Below are positions 1 through 9,449 of a DNA stretch of 64,000 bases, in pieces. The notes under the pieces are model-generated. The model saw nothing but the letters and a program-made list of their open reading frames with translations, was not told the DNA's origin and ran no database searches. The stretch is from Bordetella genomosp. 9 (GTDB lineage: Bacteria > Pseudomonadota > Gammaproteobacteria > Burkholderiales > Burkholderiaceae_B), in the NCBI RefSeq assembly GCF_002261425.1, contig NZ_NEVJ01000002.1:62001-126000 (forward strand), given 5' to 3'. The position numbers and the translations under genes are program-made. The stretch's first letter is position 1; every line of letters starts with the position of its first letter.

Positions 1-60
1 ATCTTCGTCATGTTTTCTTCCATCATTTGTCCGAGGGCCCGTGTGGGCGTGTGTGGCCAT

Positions 61-813
61 TCAGGCGCTTATGCCGCCGTCGACAAGAATGCCCGAACCG
101 GTGATGTAGGCGGCGTCGGGTCCCGCGAGGAAGGCGACGGCCTGGGCGACTTCCCGAGGCTTGCCGTAGCGGGCAATGGACAGGCTGGGAAGGACGGCAG
201 CCGCGATAGGGCCGTCCGCGGGATTCATGTCGGTGTCGATGGGACCCGGGCGGACCAGATTGACGGTGATGTCCCTGGGGCCCAGTTCACGGGCGAGACC
301 TCGCGTGAAGCTTTCCATCGCGGATTTGGTGGCTGCGTAGACCGCTATGCCGGCGAACGGGACGGACAAGCCCGCATTGCTGCCTATGGTGATGATGCGG
401 CCGCCATTCGGAATGTGTTTCAGCGCGGCCTGCGTGGCGATGAAAACGCCGCGCACGTTCACGTCCAGCTGCAGGTTGATCTCCTCCAGCGTATGTTCGG
501 AGAAAGGGCCCGCGATCAGGACGCCGGCATTGTTGACCAGGATATCGATGCCGCCGAGTTCGGCGACGGTCCGTTCGACTGCGGTCCGCGCGGCTTCCGG
601 GCTGGCCGCATCGGCCTGGATGGCGGCTGCCTTGCGGCCTTGGGCACGAATCTCGGCGGCGACGCCCGCGGCCTTGTCGGCCGATTTTTCGAAGGTGATG
701 GCGACGTCGGCGCCGTCTTCGGCGAGCTTGAGCGCGATGGCCGCGCCTATGCCACGGGCCGCGCCGGTAACCAGCGCGCGTTTGCCGGCGAGACGAAGAA
801 TGGGGGTGTTCAT
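61..813 (-). CDS. SDR family oxidoreductase
   Basis: NAD(P)-dependent short-chain dehydrogenase/reductase of 250 residues, the usual classical-SDR length. The cofactor motif TGAARGIG is at residues 16-23, NNAG at 94-97, the catalytic Ser about 145 and the YxxxK pair at 159/163; the end ITGSGILVDGGISA is typical of FabG-like enzymes. An in-frame start 33 bases upstream exists, but the ATG at 813 places the Rossmann motif at the normal distance. The substrate cannot be read from the sequence. It appears monocistronic and is divergent from the peroxidase gene at 1006. An inverted repeat lies just upstream (834-859). Confidence 0.88.
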   Translation of the reverse strand: MNTPILRLAGKRALVTGAARGIGAAIALKLAEDGADVAITFEKSADKAAGVAAEIRAQGRKAAAIQADAASPEAARTAVERTVAELGGIDILVNNAGVLIAGPFSEHTLEEINLQLDVNVRGVFIATQAALKHIPNGGRIITIGSNAGLSVPFAGIAVYAATKSAMESFTRGLARELGPRDITVNLVRPGPIDTDMNPADGPIAAAVLPSLSIARYGKPREVAQAVAFLAGPDAAYITGSGILVDGGISA

Positions 814-833
814 GCGATATCCCTGATCCGGAC

Positions 834-859
834 ATTTATATATCAATCGGTATATAAAT
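834..859. promoter_or_regulatory. Inverted repeat, probable operator of the SDR gene
   Basis: ATTTATATA (834-842) is repeated in perfect inversion as TATATAAAT (851-859) around an 8-bp centre, 21 bp upstream of the SDR start codon. The AT-rich patch stands out in very GC-rich surroundings. This is the kind of site a TetR- or MarR-type dimer binds, but no regulator gene is next to it in the window. Confidence 0.5.
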
Positions 860-935
860 ACTATCGCCCGTGGGGTTGATCTGCAAGAACTTTATGGAAT
901 AATCAGTACAGAATTGGACCGTACGAGGATTCGAC

Positions 936-1013
936 ATGAAATTTGATCGAACTGCGCCGCCCGCCCGCAGGGCCGGACGGCTGGCTCCGTCAGGCGGGGG
1001 TGGCAATGAATGA
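936..1013 (+). other. Possible 25-codon upstream ORF overlapping the peroxidase start
   Basis: ATG at 936 is preceded by GAGG at a suitable distance (924-927) and opens a 25-codon frame that stops with TGA at 1011-1013, just past the ATG at 1006 of the peroxidase. The overlap would allow translational coupling. Nothing in the peptide (start MKFDRTAPPARRAG) is recognisable, so it may equally be chance. Confidence 0.25.
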
Positions 1014-2073
1014 TCCGAAACACAAAGTGCGGTCCGCGGGCGGTGACGGTTTGCGTCTCGTCGGGATCGGCGTGATCGTCATCGCGGCCGCGGGCGCTTT
1101 CGCCTACACGGCCGGCTGGCTGAGCCCCACGCGCATCACCCCGGAGAAAGTCGTCGATTCACTGGCGCCTCCCGGCGGACCGGTGAAAGGCTATCGTCGG
1201 AATCACGCCAAAGGCATCTGCTTTACCGGCACCTTCGAAGCCAATGGGGCAGGCGCCGATCTGTCGCGCGCGTCGGTATTCAAGGCGGGTGCCTACCCGG
1301 TCACGGGGCGGTTCAATCTGGCCGGTCCGATTCCGACCATGGCGGATGGCACCGGGCGGGTGCGCGGGCTCAGCTTGCGGATTCAGCCGCCCGACGGGCA
1401 GGAATGGCGCACCGCCATGCTCGACGCGCCGATTTTCCCGGTCGCGACGCCAGAGGACTTCTATGCACTGCAACTGGCCTCCGCGGACAAGGAAAATCCC
1501 GCCGCCATGAAGCAGTTCGCCGCCACGCATCCTTCGCTGGGGGCTTTCGGCGCGTGGGCGCACAGCGCGCCGTTTACCGAGTCATACGCCGAGGATCGCT
1601 ACAACAGCCTGAACAGTTTCGTGCTGACCGATGCGAAAGGCGAAAACAGGGCGGTGCGCTGGTCGTTCGTGCCGGCTGCCACCGCGGTGCCCATCCCGCC
1701 CGAAGAGTTGGCCAAGCGCGACCCCGACTTCCTGTCCAAGGAAATCGTCGGACGCGTCGCGTCCGGCGCGCAGAAGTGGGCCTTGGTGCTGACGATCGCC
1801 GACAAGGGCGATCCGACCGCTGATCCGACCCAGGCCTGGCCGGACAGCCGCCGCAAGGTCGACGTCGGTACGCTGGTGGTGAGCCGGATCGAAGCCGAGG
1901 CGGACGGCCCATGCCGCGACATCAACTTCGATCCCACCGTGTTGCCCACCGGCATGAGTACATCGGACGACCGCTTTCCCGCCGCCCGTTCGGCGGCCTA
2001 TGCCGTGTCCTATGACCGCCGCACCAGCGAGTCTTCGAGCTATCCGCGTGTGCCTGCCCAGGAGAAACCATGA
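1006..2073 (+). CDS. Catalase-like haem peroxidase (SrpA family), membrane-anchored
   Basis: 355-residue member of the small catalase-related peroxidase family, which uses haem to reduce peroxides and lacks the large-catalase C-terminal domains. A hydrophobic anchor at residues 17-36 puts the catalytic domain in the periplasm. The distal histidine is in NHAKG (H67), and the RxxxY motif for the proximal haem tyrosine is near residue 332 (RSAAYAVSY). I chose ATG 1006 because GCGGGGG precedes it and it starts right before the anchor; an alternative TTG at 943 adds 21 residues without signal-like character. The stop overlaps the start of the cytochrome b561 gene (ATGA), so the two are coupled and the cytochrome probably supplies electrons. 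Confidence 0.85.
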   Translation: MNDPKHKVRSAGGDGLRLVGIGVIVIAAAGAFAYTAGWLSPTRITPEKVVDSLAPPGGPVKGYRRNHAKGICFTGTFEANGAGADLSRASVFKAGAYPVTGRFNLAGPIPTMADGTGRVRGLSLRIQPPDGQEWRTAMLDAPIFPVATPEDFYALQLASADKENPAAMKQFAATHPSLGAFGAWAHSAPFTESYAEDRYNSLNSFVLTDAKGENRAVRWSFVPAATAVPIPPEELAKRDPDFLSKEIVGRVASGAQKWALVLTIADKGDPTADPTQAWPDSRRKVDVGTLVVSRIEAEADGPCRDINFDPTVLPTGMSTSDDRFPAARSAAYAVSYDRRTSESSSYPRVPAQEKP

Positions 2074-2615
2074 AAGGCGCCTGTCCGACCTTCACGCCTT
2101 TGCAGCGTGCGTTGCATTGGCTCATGGCGATCGCCATCCTGGCCATGTTGTTCATCGGCGTGGGGATGATGTCCACCATCGAGCCCGTATATCTGGTGCT
2201 GGTGAATATCCATAAGCCGCTGGGGATCGCGATTCTCGTGTTGGCCGTGCTGCGGCTGATCGTGCGGTGGCGCAAGGGCGCCCCGCCGTTGCCGGCGGGT
2301 ATGCCGGAGCCGATGAAGCTCGCGGCGCGGCTGTCGCACGTCGCCTTCTATGTGCTGATGATCGCGATGCCGCTGCTGGGGTGGTCCATGCTTTCCGCGG
2401 CCGACTATCCGGTGATCGTGGCGGGGGTGCGATTGCCCTCCATCGTGCCCCCCAACGCCGAATTGCATAGCGTGCTCTGGTCGGCGCACCGGGCGCTGGC
2501 GTTCTGCTTTTTCGCGCTGATCCTGCTGCACCTTGCCGCCGCGCTTTTTCACGCGTGGATCAGGCGCGACGGCGTGTTCGAGGCGATGGCTCCCGTCCGC
2601 CGCCGGCGGATATGA
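2070..2615 (+). CDS. Cytochrome b561 family protein
   Basis: 181-residue integral membrane di-haem cytochrome b561 (CybB type) with four transmembrane helices. Haem-ligand histidines are visible in LQRALHW, NIHKPLG, LSHVAFY and WSAHRALAF. It probably oxidises quinol and passes electrons to the periplasmic side. Its start overlaps the peroxidase stop. Peroxidase/b561 gene pairs are common in proteobacteria, so the likely job is a quinol-linked periplasmic peroxide reductase. No obvious terminator follows before the convergent LysR gene. Confidence 0.87.
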   Translation: MKGACPTFTPLQRALHWLMAIAILAMLFIGVGMMSTIEPVYLVLVNIHKPLGIAILVLAVLRLIVRWRKGAPPLPAGMPEPMKLAARLSHVAFYVLMIAMPLLGWSMLSAADYPVIVAGVRLPSIVPPNAELHSVLWSAHRALAFCFFALILLHLAAALFHAWIRRDGVFEAMAPVRRRRI

Positions 2616-2666
2616 AACGCGTGCAGCCCACGGCTGCCTCCACGGCCAGCGGCGCCGTGGAGACGC

Positions 2667-3584
2667 TTAGCCAGGTGCGGATTCGACCAGGATGCGCCTT
2701 GCGCAGCGCATGACTTCTTCCACGAGCGCCTGGACGGCAGGGTGGTCCCGTTCGCCTTTCCTATAGGCCAGCAGGATGCGCCGTTGGATCTCCGGACGCA
2801 GGCGCACGGCCTTGACGCCCGGCAGGGGGCGGCTGAGCCGCAGGCCGGAAGCCAGCGAGACGGAGCACCCGGCCGCCACCATCGCGGCGACCAGTTCGAA
2901 TCCGGCGCAGTGGGCGTTGATGTGAGGTTCGAAGCCGGCGCGCCGGCATAGCCCGGCGACGAAATCGCCGAAGGAGCTGTTGGAAGAGTCCAGCGCCCAC
3001 GACGCGTCCTTGAGGTCCGACATGCGCAAGGACGTGCGCCGCGCCAAGGGATGCTTGGCGGGCAACATCACGTGCAAGGCGTCCGATGCCAGCGGAACCA
3101 GTTCATAGGCATGATGGCGGACGCCCGGGTGCACCGCGAGATCGTCGATGACGGCGACGTCGGTATGCCAGGCGGTCAAGGCAGCCAATCCTTCGCGCGC
3201 CTCCATTTCGCTGACGATCACCTTCAGCCGTGGATGGCGGGCTTGCAGGGACCGCAGGGCGCCGGCCAGCACCGCCACCGAGATCGAGGAAAAGGCCGCC
3301 ACGCGCAATTCGCCGGCAATGTCGGTGCGCAACTGCGCCAGTTCGGACCTGGCCTCGTCGAGCACCGACATGAGTCGTTCGGCGTGCCGCACCAGCGCGT
3401 GGCCGGCCGCGGTGAGCGCCACGCCGCGGCCGCGCCGTTCGGTGAGTTTCGTGTCCAGGTCTCGCTCGAGCTGCGCGAGCTGCTGGGATATGGCGGACGG
3501 GGTCAGATGCAGGGCCTGCGCCGCCGCGGCCATCGTGCCGCAACGCGCGAGTTCGCGCAGGGTGAGCAGGCGATTCATGTCCAT
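2667..3584 (-). CDS. LysR family transcriptional regulator
   Basis: 305-residue LysR-type regulator. The N-terminal winged HTH is clear (CGTMAAAAQALHLTPSAISQ, then LERDLDTKLTERRGRGVALT), followed by a periplasmic-binding-like effector domain from about residue 90. ATG 3584 is chosen (GGAG seven bases upstream); ATG 3578 is two codons inside. It is divergent from the L-serine dehydratase gene with about 150 bp between the start codons, the usual arrangement for a LysR protein controlling its neighbour and itself. The effector (serine or a related compound) is an inference from that position. Confidence 0.88.
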   Translation of the reverse strand: MDMNRLLTLRELARCGTMAAAAQALHLTPSAISQQLAQLERDLDTKLTERRGRGVALTAAGHALVRHAERLMSVLDEARSELAQLRTDIAGELRVAAFSSISVAVLAGALRSLQARHPRLKVIVSEMEAREGLAALTAWHTDVAVIDDLAVHPGVRHHAYELVPLASDALHVMLPAKHPLARRTSLRMSDLKDASWALDSSNSSFGDFVAGLCRRAGFEPHINAHCAGFELVAAMVAAGCSVSLASGLRLSRPLPGVKAVRLRPEIQRRILLAYRKGERDHPAVQALVEEVMRCARRILVESAPG

Positions 3585-3733
3585 CCTGGGACTCCAGCAT
3601 CCTTGGTTCGACAATTTTTCTAATGGTACGCGTAAATTTATATAAGTAGACATGTCGATACGCTCTTCCTACCATGGGCGTGGCATCTCATGCTTCCCGG
3701 CGGCGTTGCGTCGCCCGTCTTTGGCGCACATCC

Positions 3734-5119
3734 ATGGCAATCAGCGTTTTCGACCTGTTCAAGATCGGCATCGGACCGTCCAGTTCCCATACCGTGGGAC
3801 CGATGCGCGCGGCCAGGCGCTTCTGTCGCGCGTTGGTGGATCATGGGCAGATGCACGAGGTCGCGAGGGTGCAGGTCTCGCTGTATGGATCGCTGGGCGC
3901 GACGGGCAAGGGGCACGGAAGCGACAAGGCCGTGCTGCTGGGTCTGGCCGGCCATCGGCCCGACACCGTCGATGTCGACCGGGTGCCGGACATCCTGCAG
4001 GGCATACGCGAGGCGGGCGCGATTCGGCTGGGCGGCGATCACGCAGTCGCCTTCGACGAGAAGCGTGACATCCTGTTCTTCCGGCGCGCCTTGCCTTTCC
4101 ATGCGAACGGCATGACCTGCGCCGCCTTCGACGCGGGTGGCCGGCTGCTGCGCGAGGCGACCTACTACTCAGTGGGCGGCGGCTTCATCGTGAGCGACTC
4201 GCTGGCGGCCGATGGCGAACGGCAGCGGGTCATCGCGCCCGATGCGACCGTGCTGCCCTTGCCTTTCCATCATGCGGACGATCTGCTGCGGCTGACGCGC
4301 GAACTTGGCATCAGCATCGCCCAGGTGATGCGGTGCAACGAACGGCACTGGCGGACCGACGACGAGATCGACACCGGGCTGCTGGACATCTGGCGGGTCA
4401 TGCAGGCATGCGTGCAGCGGGGCTGCCGCACGGAAGGCGTGCTGCCCGGCGGTTTCAAGGTAAAGCGCCGCGCCGCCGACTGGGCGCGGCGCCTCGGACC
4501 GGTAGGCGACGATGGGGACGATCCGCTGCGCCTGCTGGACCGGGTCAATCTCTGGGCACTGGCGGTCAACGAAGAAAATGCCGCGGGCGGTCGCGTGGTG
4601 ACGGCGCCGACCAATGGCGCGGCCGGCATCATTCCGGCGGTGCTGCATTACTACGCGTTTGCGGTTCGGGGCGCCACCGAACAGGGCATCGTCGATTTCC
4701 TGCTCACGGCGGGTGCCATCGGCATCCTCTACAAGGAGAATGCGTCGATCAGCGGGGCGGAAGTCGGTTGCCAGGGCGAAGTGGGCGTGGCGTGTTCCAT
4801 GGCGGCCGGCGCGCTGTGCGCGGTGATGGGCGGTACGCCGGCCCAGGTCGAGAATGCCGCCGAAATCGGGATGGAGCATCACCTGGGCCTGACCTGCGAT
4901 CCGGTGGGAGGCCTGGTGCAGATCCCCTGCATCGAGCGGAACGCGATTGCCTCCGTCAAGGCGATCAATGCCGCGCGCATGGCCCTGCATGGCGACGGCT
5001 CGCACTACGTCAGCCTGGACAAGGTGATCAAGACCATGCGCGAGACCGGCGCCGACATGCACATGAAATACAAGGAAACGGCCCGAGGCGGCCTGGCGGT
5101 GAATATTGTCGAGTGCTGA
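3734..5119 (+). CDS. sdaA: L-serine ammonia-lyase (iron-sulfur L-serine dehydratase)
   Basis: 461-residue single-chain L-serine deaminase converting L-serine to pyruvate and ammonia with a [4Fe-4S] cluster. The N-terminus [20 protein letters not shown] is the signature of the beta domain; the alpha domain carries [18 protein letters not shown] and the three cluster cysteines in [15 protein letters not shown] and IPCIERN. The protein ends NIVEC; a C-terminal cysteine is also found in the structurally known Legionella enzyme, where it reaches the cluster. An upstream in-frame ATG (3674) would add 20 residues not seen in the family. It converges on the MmgE/PrpD gene with 18 bp between stops. 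Confidence 0.93.
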   Translation: MAISVFDLFKIGIGPSSSHTVGPMRAARRFCRALVDHGQMHEVARVQVSLYGSLGATGKGHGSDKAVLLGLAGHRPDTVDVDRVPDILQGIREAGAIRLGGDHAVAFDEKRDILFFRRALPFHANGMTCAAFDAGGRLLREATYYSVGGGFIVSDSLAADGERQRVIAPDATVLPLPFHHADDLLRLTRELGISIAQVMRCNERHWRTDDEIDTGLLDIWRVMQACVQRGCRTEGVLPGGFKVKRRAADWARRLGPVGDDGDDPLRLLDRVNLWALAVNEENAAGGRVVTAPTNGAAGIIPAVLHYYAFAVRGATEQGIVDFLLTAGAIGILYKENASISGAEVGCQGEVGVACSMAAGALCAVMGGTPAQVENAAEIGMEHHLGLTCDPVGGLVQIPCIERNAIASVKAINAARMALHGDGSHYVSLDKVIKTMRETGADMHMKYKETARGGLAVNIVEC

Positions 5120-5137
5120 GATCCGCCTGTTTCTCGG

Positions 5138-6577
5138 CTAGCCCGTCCGTATCTCCGTCCTTGGCGTGCCGGCGGCCCGCGCCATCAGCTTGCCAGCGTC
5201 TGTCAGCGTTTCCAGTTCCCATACGCCGCCGATGATGGCCTCCGCGTCGCAGCCCGATCCACCATAGGCGCAGAGCTCGCGCAGCTTGTTTTCCAGGTCG
5301 GCGTCGGTAAGCGGGTTGCCCGATGAGCCGCGAGCGGCGTCGATGCGGTGCTCGAAGCCGCGGCCGTCGTCCAGGGTGATCCGTATCTCGACCGCGTCGA
5401 CGGTATAGGCGTCGTCGTCGTGGAAGCGCAGCCGCGTGTCCAGCGCGTGGGCGCGCGGGTCGGCGACGGCCTGGTCGGAGAATTCCGCCAGGCCGGCACG
5501 GCCATGCAGCAGGCATACCGCGATGGCGTGTTGCGCGCTGACTTGCGATTCGCGGCCGTTGCGCACGCCTGGACGATCGGTGCGCTGGCGCAGCAGCGGA
5601 TGGCCAGTGAGTTCGACCCGCGCGACGCGGGCCGGATCGCGATCGGCAAGCGCCATGCGCTCCCTGAGTGCCAGTACGGCCTCTATGACCGGGTTCAGCA
5701 CGACACCGCAGGGATAGGGCTTGTAGGTGTTGGTGCAAAGCTCCCACCGTTGGCCCAGGCCGTCGATCAGCTTTTCCGGCGCCGGCGTGGCGGACAGCAC
5801 GTTCAACACGCCGCGTGCGCCTTCGATCGGCTGGTCGGGGCCCGCCAGGCCCTCGCGCGCCAGCAGCGCGGAAAGCAATCCGTTGCGGGCGGTGTTGCCC
5901 ACCGAGATGCTCTTGGACATCGTACCGAGCGTCTCCACCAGCCCGCCGGTCTGGTTGCCCGCGCCGGCCAGCGCCCAGGCGGTGCGGCGCGCATCCAGGC
6001 CGAGCAGGCTGGCGCTGGCGATGGCCGCGCCGAATACGCCGCAGGTCGACGTGATATGCCAGCCATGCGCGTAATGCCCCAGCGTCAGCGCATTGCCCAT
6101 GCGGCATTCGATCTCCGCCCCCAGGATGAAGGCGTGCAGCAGGCGCACGCCGCTGACCGGCTGGACCTGCGCCAGGGCGAAAGCGGCCGGCGCCACGGGC
6201 GCGGTGGGATGGATGATGGTGGCGGGATGGGTGTCATCGAAGTCGAAGACATTGGCCATCATGGCGTTCAGGCTGGCTGCGTTCAGCATATCCATCCGCT
6301 GGCCGCGACCGATGACCGTGGCCTGCTGCCCCGCGCTGAATCGCGCGAACACGCGCGCGGCGATGTCGACCGTCGGGTCGGCGCTGCCGGCCAGCGCCAC
6401 CGCGAAGTAGTTCAGCAGCGAACGCCGGGCTTCGTGGCGCACGGCTTCCGGGATGTCCTTCCAGCGCCATTCCGCGCCGAAGCGGGCCACCGCACGGGTG
6501 ATGGGGCCGAAGCGCTCCATATCCGTATCGATATCCGTACTTGGAGTCGAAGCGAGGTCCGATGATCGTCCGGTCAT
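5138..6577 (-). CDS. MmgE/PrpD family protein
   Basis: 479-residue member of the MmgE/PrpD family, which includes 2-methylcitrate dehydratase (PrpD), cis-aconitate decarboxylase and iminodisuccinate epimerase. Family features are the N-terminal helical domain with SLLNYFAVALAGSADPTVD, FDFDDTHPATIIHPTAPVAPAA (about residues 115-135) and GAEIECRMGNAL. ATG 6577 follows AAAGGACAC. It is divergent from an SDR/HIBADH/lyase/Bug operon, so I infer a hydratase or epimerase role on a branched tricarboxylate or dicarboxylate. The real PrpD neighbours (prpB/prpC) are absent, so plain propionate metabolism is not supported. Confidence 0.85.
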   Translation of the reverse strand: MTGRSSDLASTPSTDIDTDMERFGPITRAVARFGAEWRWKDIPEAVRHEARRSLLNYFAVALAGSADPTVDIAARVFARFSAGQQATVIGRGQRMDMLNAASLNAMMANVFDFDDTHPATIIHPTAPVAPAAFALAQVQPVSGVRLLHAFILGAEIECRMGNALTLGHYAHGWHITSTCGVFGAAIASASLLGLDARRTAWALAGAGNQTGGLVETLGTMSKSISVGNTARNGLLSALLAREGLAGPDQPIEGARGVLNVLSATPAPEKLIDGLGQRWELCTNTYKPYPCGVVLNPVIEAVLALRERMALADRDPARVARVELTGHPLLRQRTDRPGVRNGRESQVSAQHAIAVCLLHGRAGLAEFSDQAVADPRAHALDTRLRFHDDDAYTVDAVEIRITLDDGRGFEHRIDAARGSSGNPLTDADLENKLRELCAYGGSGCDAEAIIGGVWELETLTDAGKLMARAAGTPRTEIRTG

Positions 6578-6686
6578 AGGATGCCGTGTCCTTTGCAAAA
6601 TATCAATAATACAATCATACTAACCGTCATCCCGGCGCGGCGGAAGTCCTGTCGCGTCCCCCGGCCGACAATAAAAGAGGAGCACC

Positions 6687-7496
6687 ATGGAGACAGAGAG
6701 CGCCATCGCGCCATCGATGCGCGGCCGTTGCGCGGTCATCACCGGCTCCGTCGCGGGGCTGGGCCACGCCATCGCACGGCGGCTGGCGCTGGCGGGCGCG
6801 GACGTGATGCTGCACGGCCTGGAACCCATCCAGGACGCCCAGGCCGCCGCGCGCCGGCTGGCCGAAGAGACCGGCTCGCGCGTGTCGCTGTCGCGCGCGG
6901 ACCTGAACGACGTGGACCAGATCGAAGCCATGATGGCCCAGGCGGAAACGGAACTGGGCGGCGTCGATATCCTGGTGAACAACGCCGTGGTCAGGCATTT
7001 CGCGCCGGTCGACCAGTTGCGGACCGAGCACTGGAACGAAGCCGTGGCGGTCAACCTGTCGGCGGCTTTCCATACGGTGCGGCTGGCGCTGCCCGGGATG
7101 CGGGCGCGTGCATGGGGCCGCATCGTGAACATGTCCTCGGTATATGGCGCTGGCGCGACCTCGGACCGCATCGCCTATATCACCACCAAGACCGCACTGA
7201 TAGGGATGACACGCGCCATCGCGGTGGAAACCGCGCGCACGGGCGTGACCTGCAACGCCCTGATGCCCGGCACGGTGCCCACGCCGCCCATCGTCGACCG
7301 GATCGCGGGTATCGCGGCGACACAGGGCATCACCGAAGCCGAAGCCGCGGCGAATTACCTGCGGGCACGGCAGCCCACGGGACGCTTCGTGGCGATGGAT
7401 AGCGTGGCGGCCATGGTCATGTTGCTCTGCTCGCCCGCCGGGGCGGACATCACCGGCGCGATGCTGCCGGTGGACGGCGGCTGGACGGCCGCTTGA
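6687..7496 (+). CDS. SDR family oxidoreductase (3-hydroxybutyrate dehydrogenase-like)
   Basis: 269-residue classical SDR. Visible features are the glycine-rich TGSVAGLG (about 20-27), ILVNNAVVRHFAP, the catalytic Ser in NMSSVYG and YITTK. GAGGAG precedes the ATG. The overall look resembles 3-hydroxybutyrate or 3-oxoacyl reductases, but substrate assignment is not safe. First gene of a plus-strand operon with the HIBADH-type dehydrogenase, the lyase and a Bug receptor, and divergent from MmgE/PrpD. Confidence 0.85.
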   Translation: METESAIAPSMRGRCAVITGSVAGLGHAIARRLALAGADVMLHGLEPIQDAQAAARRLAEETGSRVSLSRADLNDVDQIEAMMAQAETELGGVDILVNNAVVRHFAPVDQLRTEHWNEAVAVNLSAAFHTVRLALPGMRARAWGRIVNMSSVYGAGATSDRIAYITTKTALIGMTRAIAVETARTGVTCNALMPGTVPTPPIVDRIAGIAATQGITEAEAAANYLRARQPTGRFVAMDSVAAMVMLLCSPAGADITGAMLPVDGGWTAA

Positions 7497-7561
7497 GGAA
7501 ACGCAGTCTTCGACCCGCACGCCCGCGCGGCTTCTGAACGACCATCACGATGGAGACGAAT

Positions 7562-8488
7562 ATGAACGACAAGGACAAGCCTCACCTGGGCTTCGTCGGC
7601 ATAGGCCGCATGGGAGCGCCCATGGTGCGGCGGCTGCTGGAAGCCGGCTATCCGCTTACCATCCACGACGCGCAGCCGGCGGCGGTAAAGGAACTGGTCG
7701 CGCTGGGCGCGCGCGCCGTCGACTCGCCGCGCGCGGTCGCCGATGCCGCGTCCATCGTGCTGGTTTCGCTGCCCAAGCCGGACATCGTGACCGACGTCGC
7801 GCTGGGCGCGGACGGACTGGCGCTGGGCAGCGCCATCCGCATTGCCGTCGACCTGTCGACGTCGGGCGCACAAGCGGCACAACGCCTGGCGAGCGGCTTG
7901 GGCGAGCGCGGCATCGCGTCGGTGGATTGCCCCGTCAGCGGAGGCATGGCGGGCGCGGCCAAGGGCACGCTCGCGCTCATGCTTTCGGGACCGCGCGAGG
8001 CCTGCGACACGCTGGATCCGGTGCTGCAGGTGCTGGGCAAGCCCTTCTACATCGGCGAAAAGCCGGGCCTGGCGCAGACCATGAAGGTCATCAACAACCT
8101 GGTGTCGGTGACGGCGCTCGCCGTCACCTCCGAAGCCCTGGTCATGGGCGTGAAGGCCGGGCTCGATCCGGACATCATGGTCCAGGTCATCAATTCGGGC
8201 TCCGGCCGCAGCAATTCCTCGGAAGACAAGATACCCAAGTACGTGTTGAGCCGCAGCTTCGGTTTTGGCTTCGCCATGGGCCTGTCGGCCAAGGATGTCG
8301 GCCTGTGCCTGTCCGAAAGCGAGGCGATCGGCGCGCCGTTGCGCGTGGGCAGCGTCGTGCGCGACCTGCTGAACGATGCGGTCGCGCGTTTGGGCGACCA
8401 GGCCGACATGACGGAAATCGTGCGCCTGGCCGAAGCGGCCGCGGGCGTGGAAGTGCGCGGCAAGGCAGCCCGCAAGGAGGCATCATGA
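7562..8488 (+). CDS. NAD(P)-dependent beta-hydroxyacid dehydrogenase (HIBADH family)
   Basis: 308-residue 3-hydroxyisobutyrate / 2-hydroxy-3-oxopropionate (tartronate semialdehyde) reductase family member. The nucleotide motif GIGRMGAPMVRRLLEAG is at the N-terminus, the substrate signature DCPVSGGMAGAAKGTL in the middle, and the catalytic lysine in TMKVINN. An ATG 12 bases upstream (7550) is in frame, but its GGAGACG serves as the ribosome site for ATG 7562, which I prefer. The stop overlaps the start of the lyase gene (ATGA). Likely reduces or oxidises a 3-hydroxy acid formed or consumed by the lyase. Confidence 0.87.
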   Translation: MNDKDKPHLGFVGIGRMGAPMVRRLLEAGYPLTIHDAQPAAVKELVALGARAVDSPRAVADAASIVLVSLPKPDIVTDVALGADGLALGSAIRIAVDLSTSGAQAAQRLASGLGERGIASVDCPVSGGMAGAAKGTLALMLSGPREACDTLDPVLQVLGKPFYIGEKPGLAQTMKVINNLVSVTALAVTSEALVMGVKAGLDPDIMVQVINSGSGRSNSSEDKIPKYVLSRSFGFGFAMGLSAKDVGLCLSESEAIGAPLRVGSVVRDLLNDAVARLGDQADMTEIVRLAEAAAGVEVRGKAARKEAS

Positions 8489-9357
8489 CTCGATCCGAAC
8501 GATTCCGCGAGCTGCTCAAGCAGCCGCCCTTCGTCTGCATGGGCGCCCATGACGCGGTCACCGCGATGCTGGCCGAGCAGGCCGGCGCGCCGGCGATCTA
8601 CGTCAGCGGCTTCGTCGCGTCCGCCATCGTGGCGGGCAAGCCGGACGTCGGGCTGCTCACCCAGACAGAGATGTTCGACCATATCCGGCGCATCTGCCGC
8701 GTGACCAGCATCCCCGTCTTCGCCGACGCCGATACCGGCTACGGCGGCGTGCTGGACGCCCAGCGCACCATACAGCTGTGGGAAGAGGCCGGCGCATCCG
8801 TGCTGCACCTGGAAGACCAGGCCGTGCCCAAGCGCTGCGGCCATTTTGCCGGCAAGCAGCTGGTGTCCAAGGAGGAAATGACGCAGAAGCTGCGCGCGAT
8901 GCTGGACGCGCGGACGGACCCGAATTTCTTCGTCGTCGCACGTACCGATGCGATCGCCGTGACCGGGCTCGCGGATGCCCTGGATCGCCTGGAGGCCTAC
9001 TCGGAAACCGGGGTCGACGGCCTGTATGCCGACGCCCCGGAAAGCGTCGACCAGATGCGCGAAATCATTCGCCGGCTCAAGCCGCTGGGCAAGCCCATCC
9101 TGTTCAATATGGTGCGCTCGGGCAAAAGCCCCTACCTGTCGCTGAAGGAGATCCACGACATCGGCTTCGACTATGCGCTGTGCCCGGTCGAGCCCATGCT
9201 GGCGATGCACAAGGCCGTCAAGGAAATGATGGAAACCTTCATGCGCGAAGGCTGCTCGACCAATGCGATCGCCGACCGCCTGACGTCGTTCGAAGCGTTC
9301 AACCAGTTCGTCGGCCTGGACCGCATCACCGGGGAGGAATCCAGGTACGCGATCTAG
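8485..9357 (+). CDS. Isocitrate lyase/PEP mutase family C-C lyase
   Basis: 290-residue member of the PEP mutase/isocitrate lyase superfamily. DADTGYGG is the metal-binding loop; LHLEDQAVPKRCGHFAGK carries the KRCGH motif whose cysteine is the general acid in true lyases (2-methylisocitrate, dimethylmalate, oxaloacetate-type) and which phosphonate mutases lack. So C-C bond cleavage of a 2-hydroxy-dicarboxylate is the best call. AAGGAGG sits right before the ATG, which overlaps the previous stop. With an HIBADH-type dehydrogenase and an SDR upstream, 2,3-dimethylmalate- or methylisocitrate-like substrates are plausible but unproven. Confidence 0.86.
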   Translation: MTRSERFRELLKQPPFVCMGAHDAVTAMLAEQAGAPAIYVSGFVASAIVAGKPDVGLLTQTEMFDHIRRICRVTSIPVFADADTGYGGVLDAQRTIQLWEEAGASVLHLEDQAVPKRCGHFAGKQLVSKEEMTQKLRAMLDARTDPNFFVVARTDAIAVTGLADALDRLEAYSETGVDGLYADAPESVDQMREIIRRLKPLGKPILFNMVRSGKSPYLSLKEIHDIGFDYALCPVEPMLAMHKAVKEMMETFMREGCSTNAIADRLTSFEAFNQFVGLDRITGEESRYAI

Positions 9358-9449
9358 GTTTTCAGCCGTCCGCAGTGCTTGCATCCAAACAGAAGGGCAG
9401 CGGGACTGGCGCGCAGCGCCGGCCGACGCCGCCCACGAGGAGACAAACC

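Noticed and set aside
5138-6577. MmgE/PrpD gene as part of a propionate (methylcitrate) cluster.
   Set aside because: No prpB, prpC or acnD neighbours; the nearby lyase is coupled to an HIBADH-type dehydrogenase instead.
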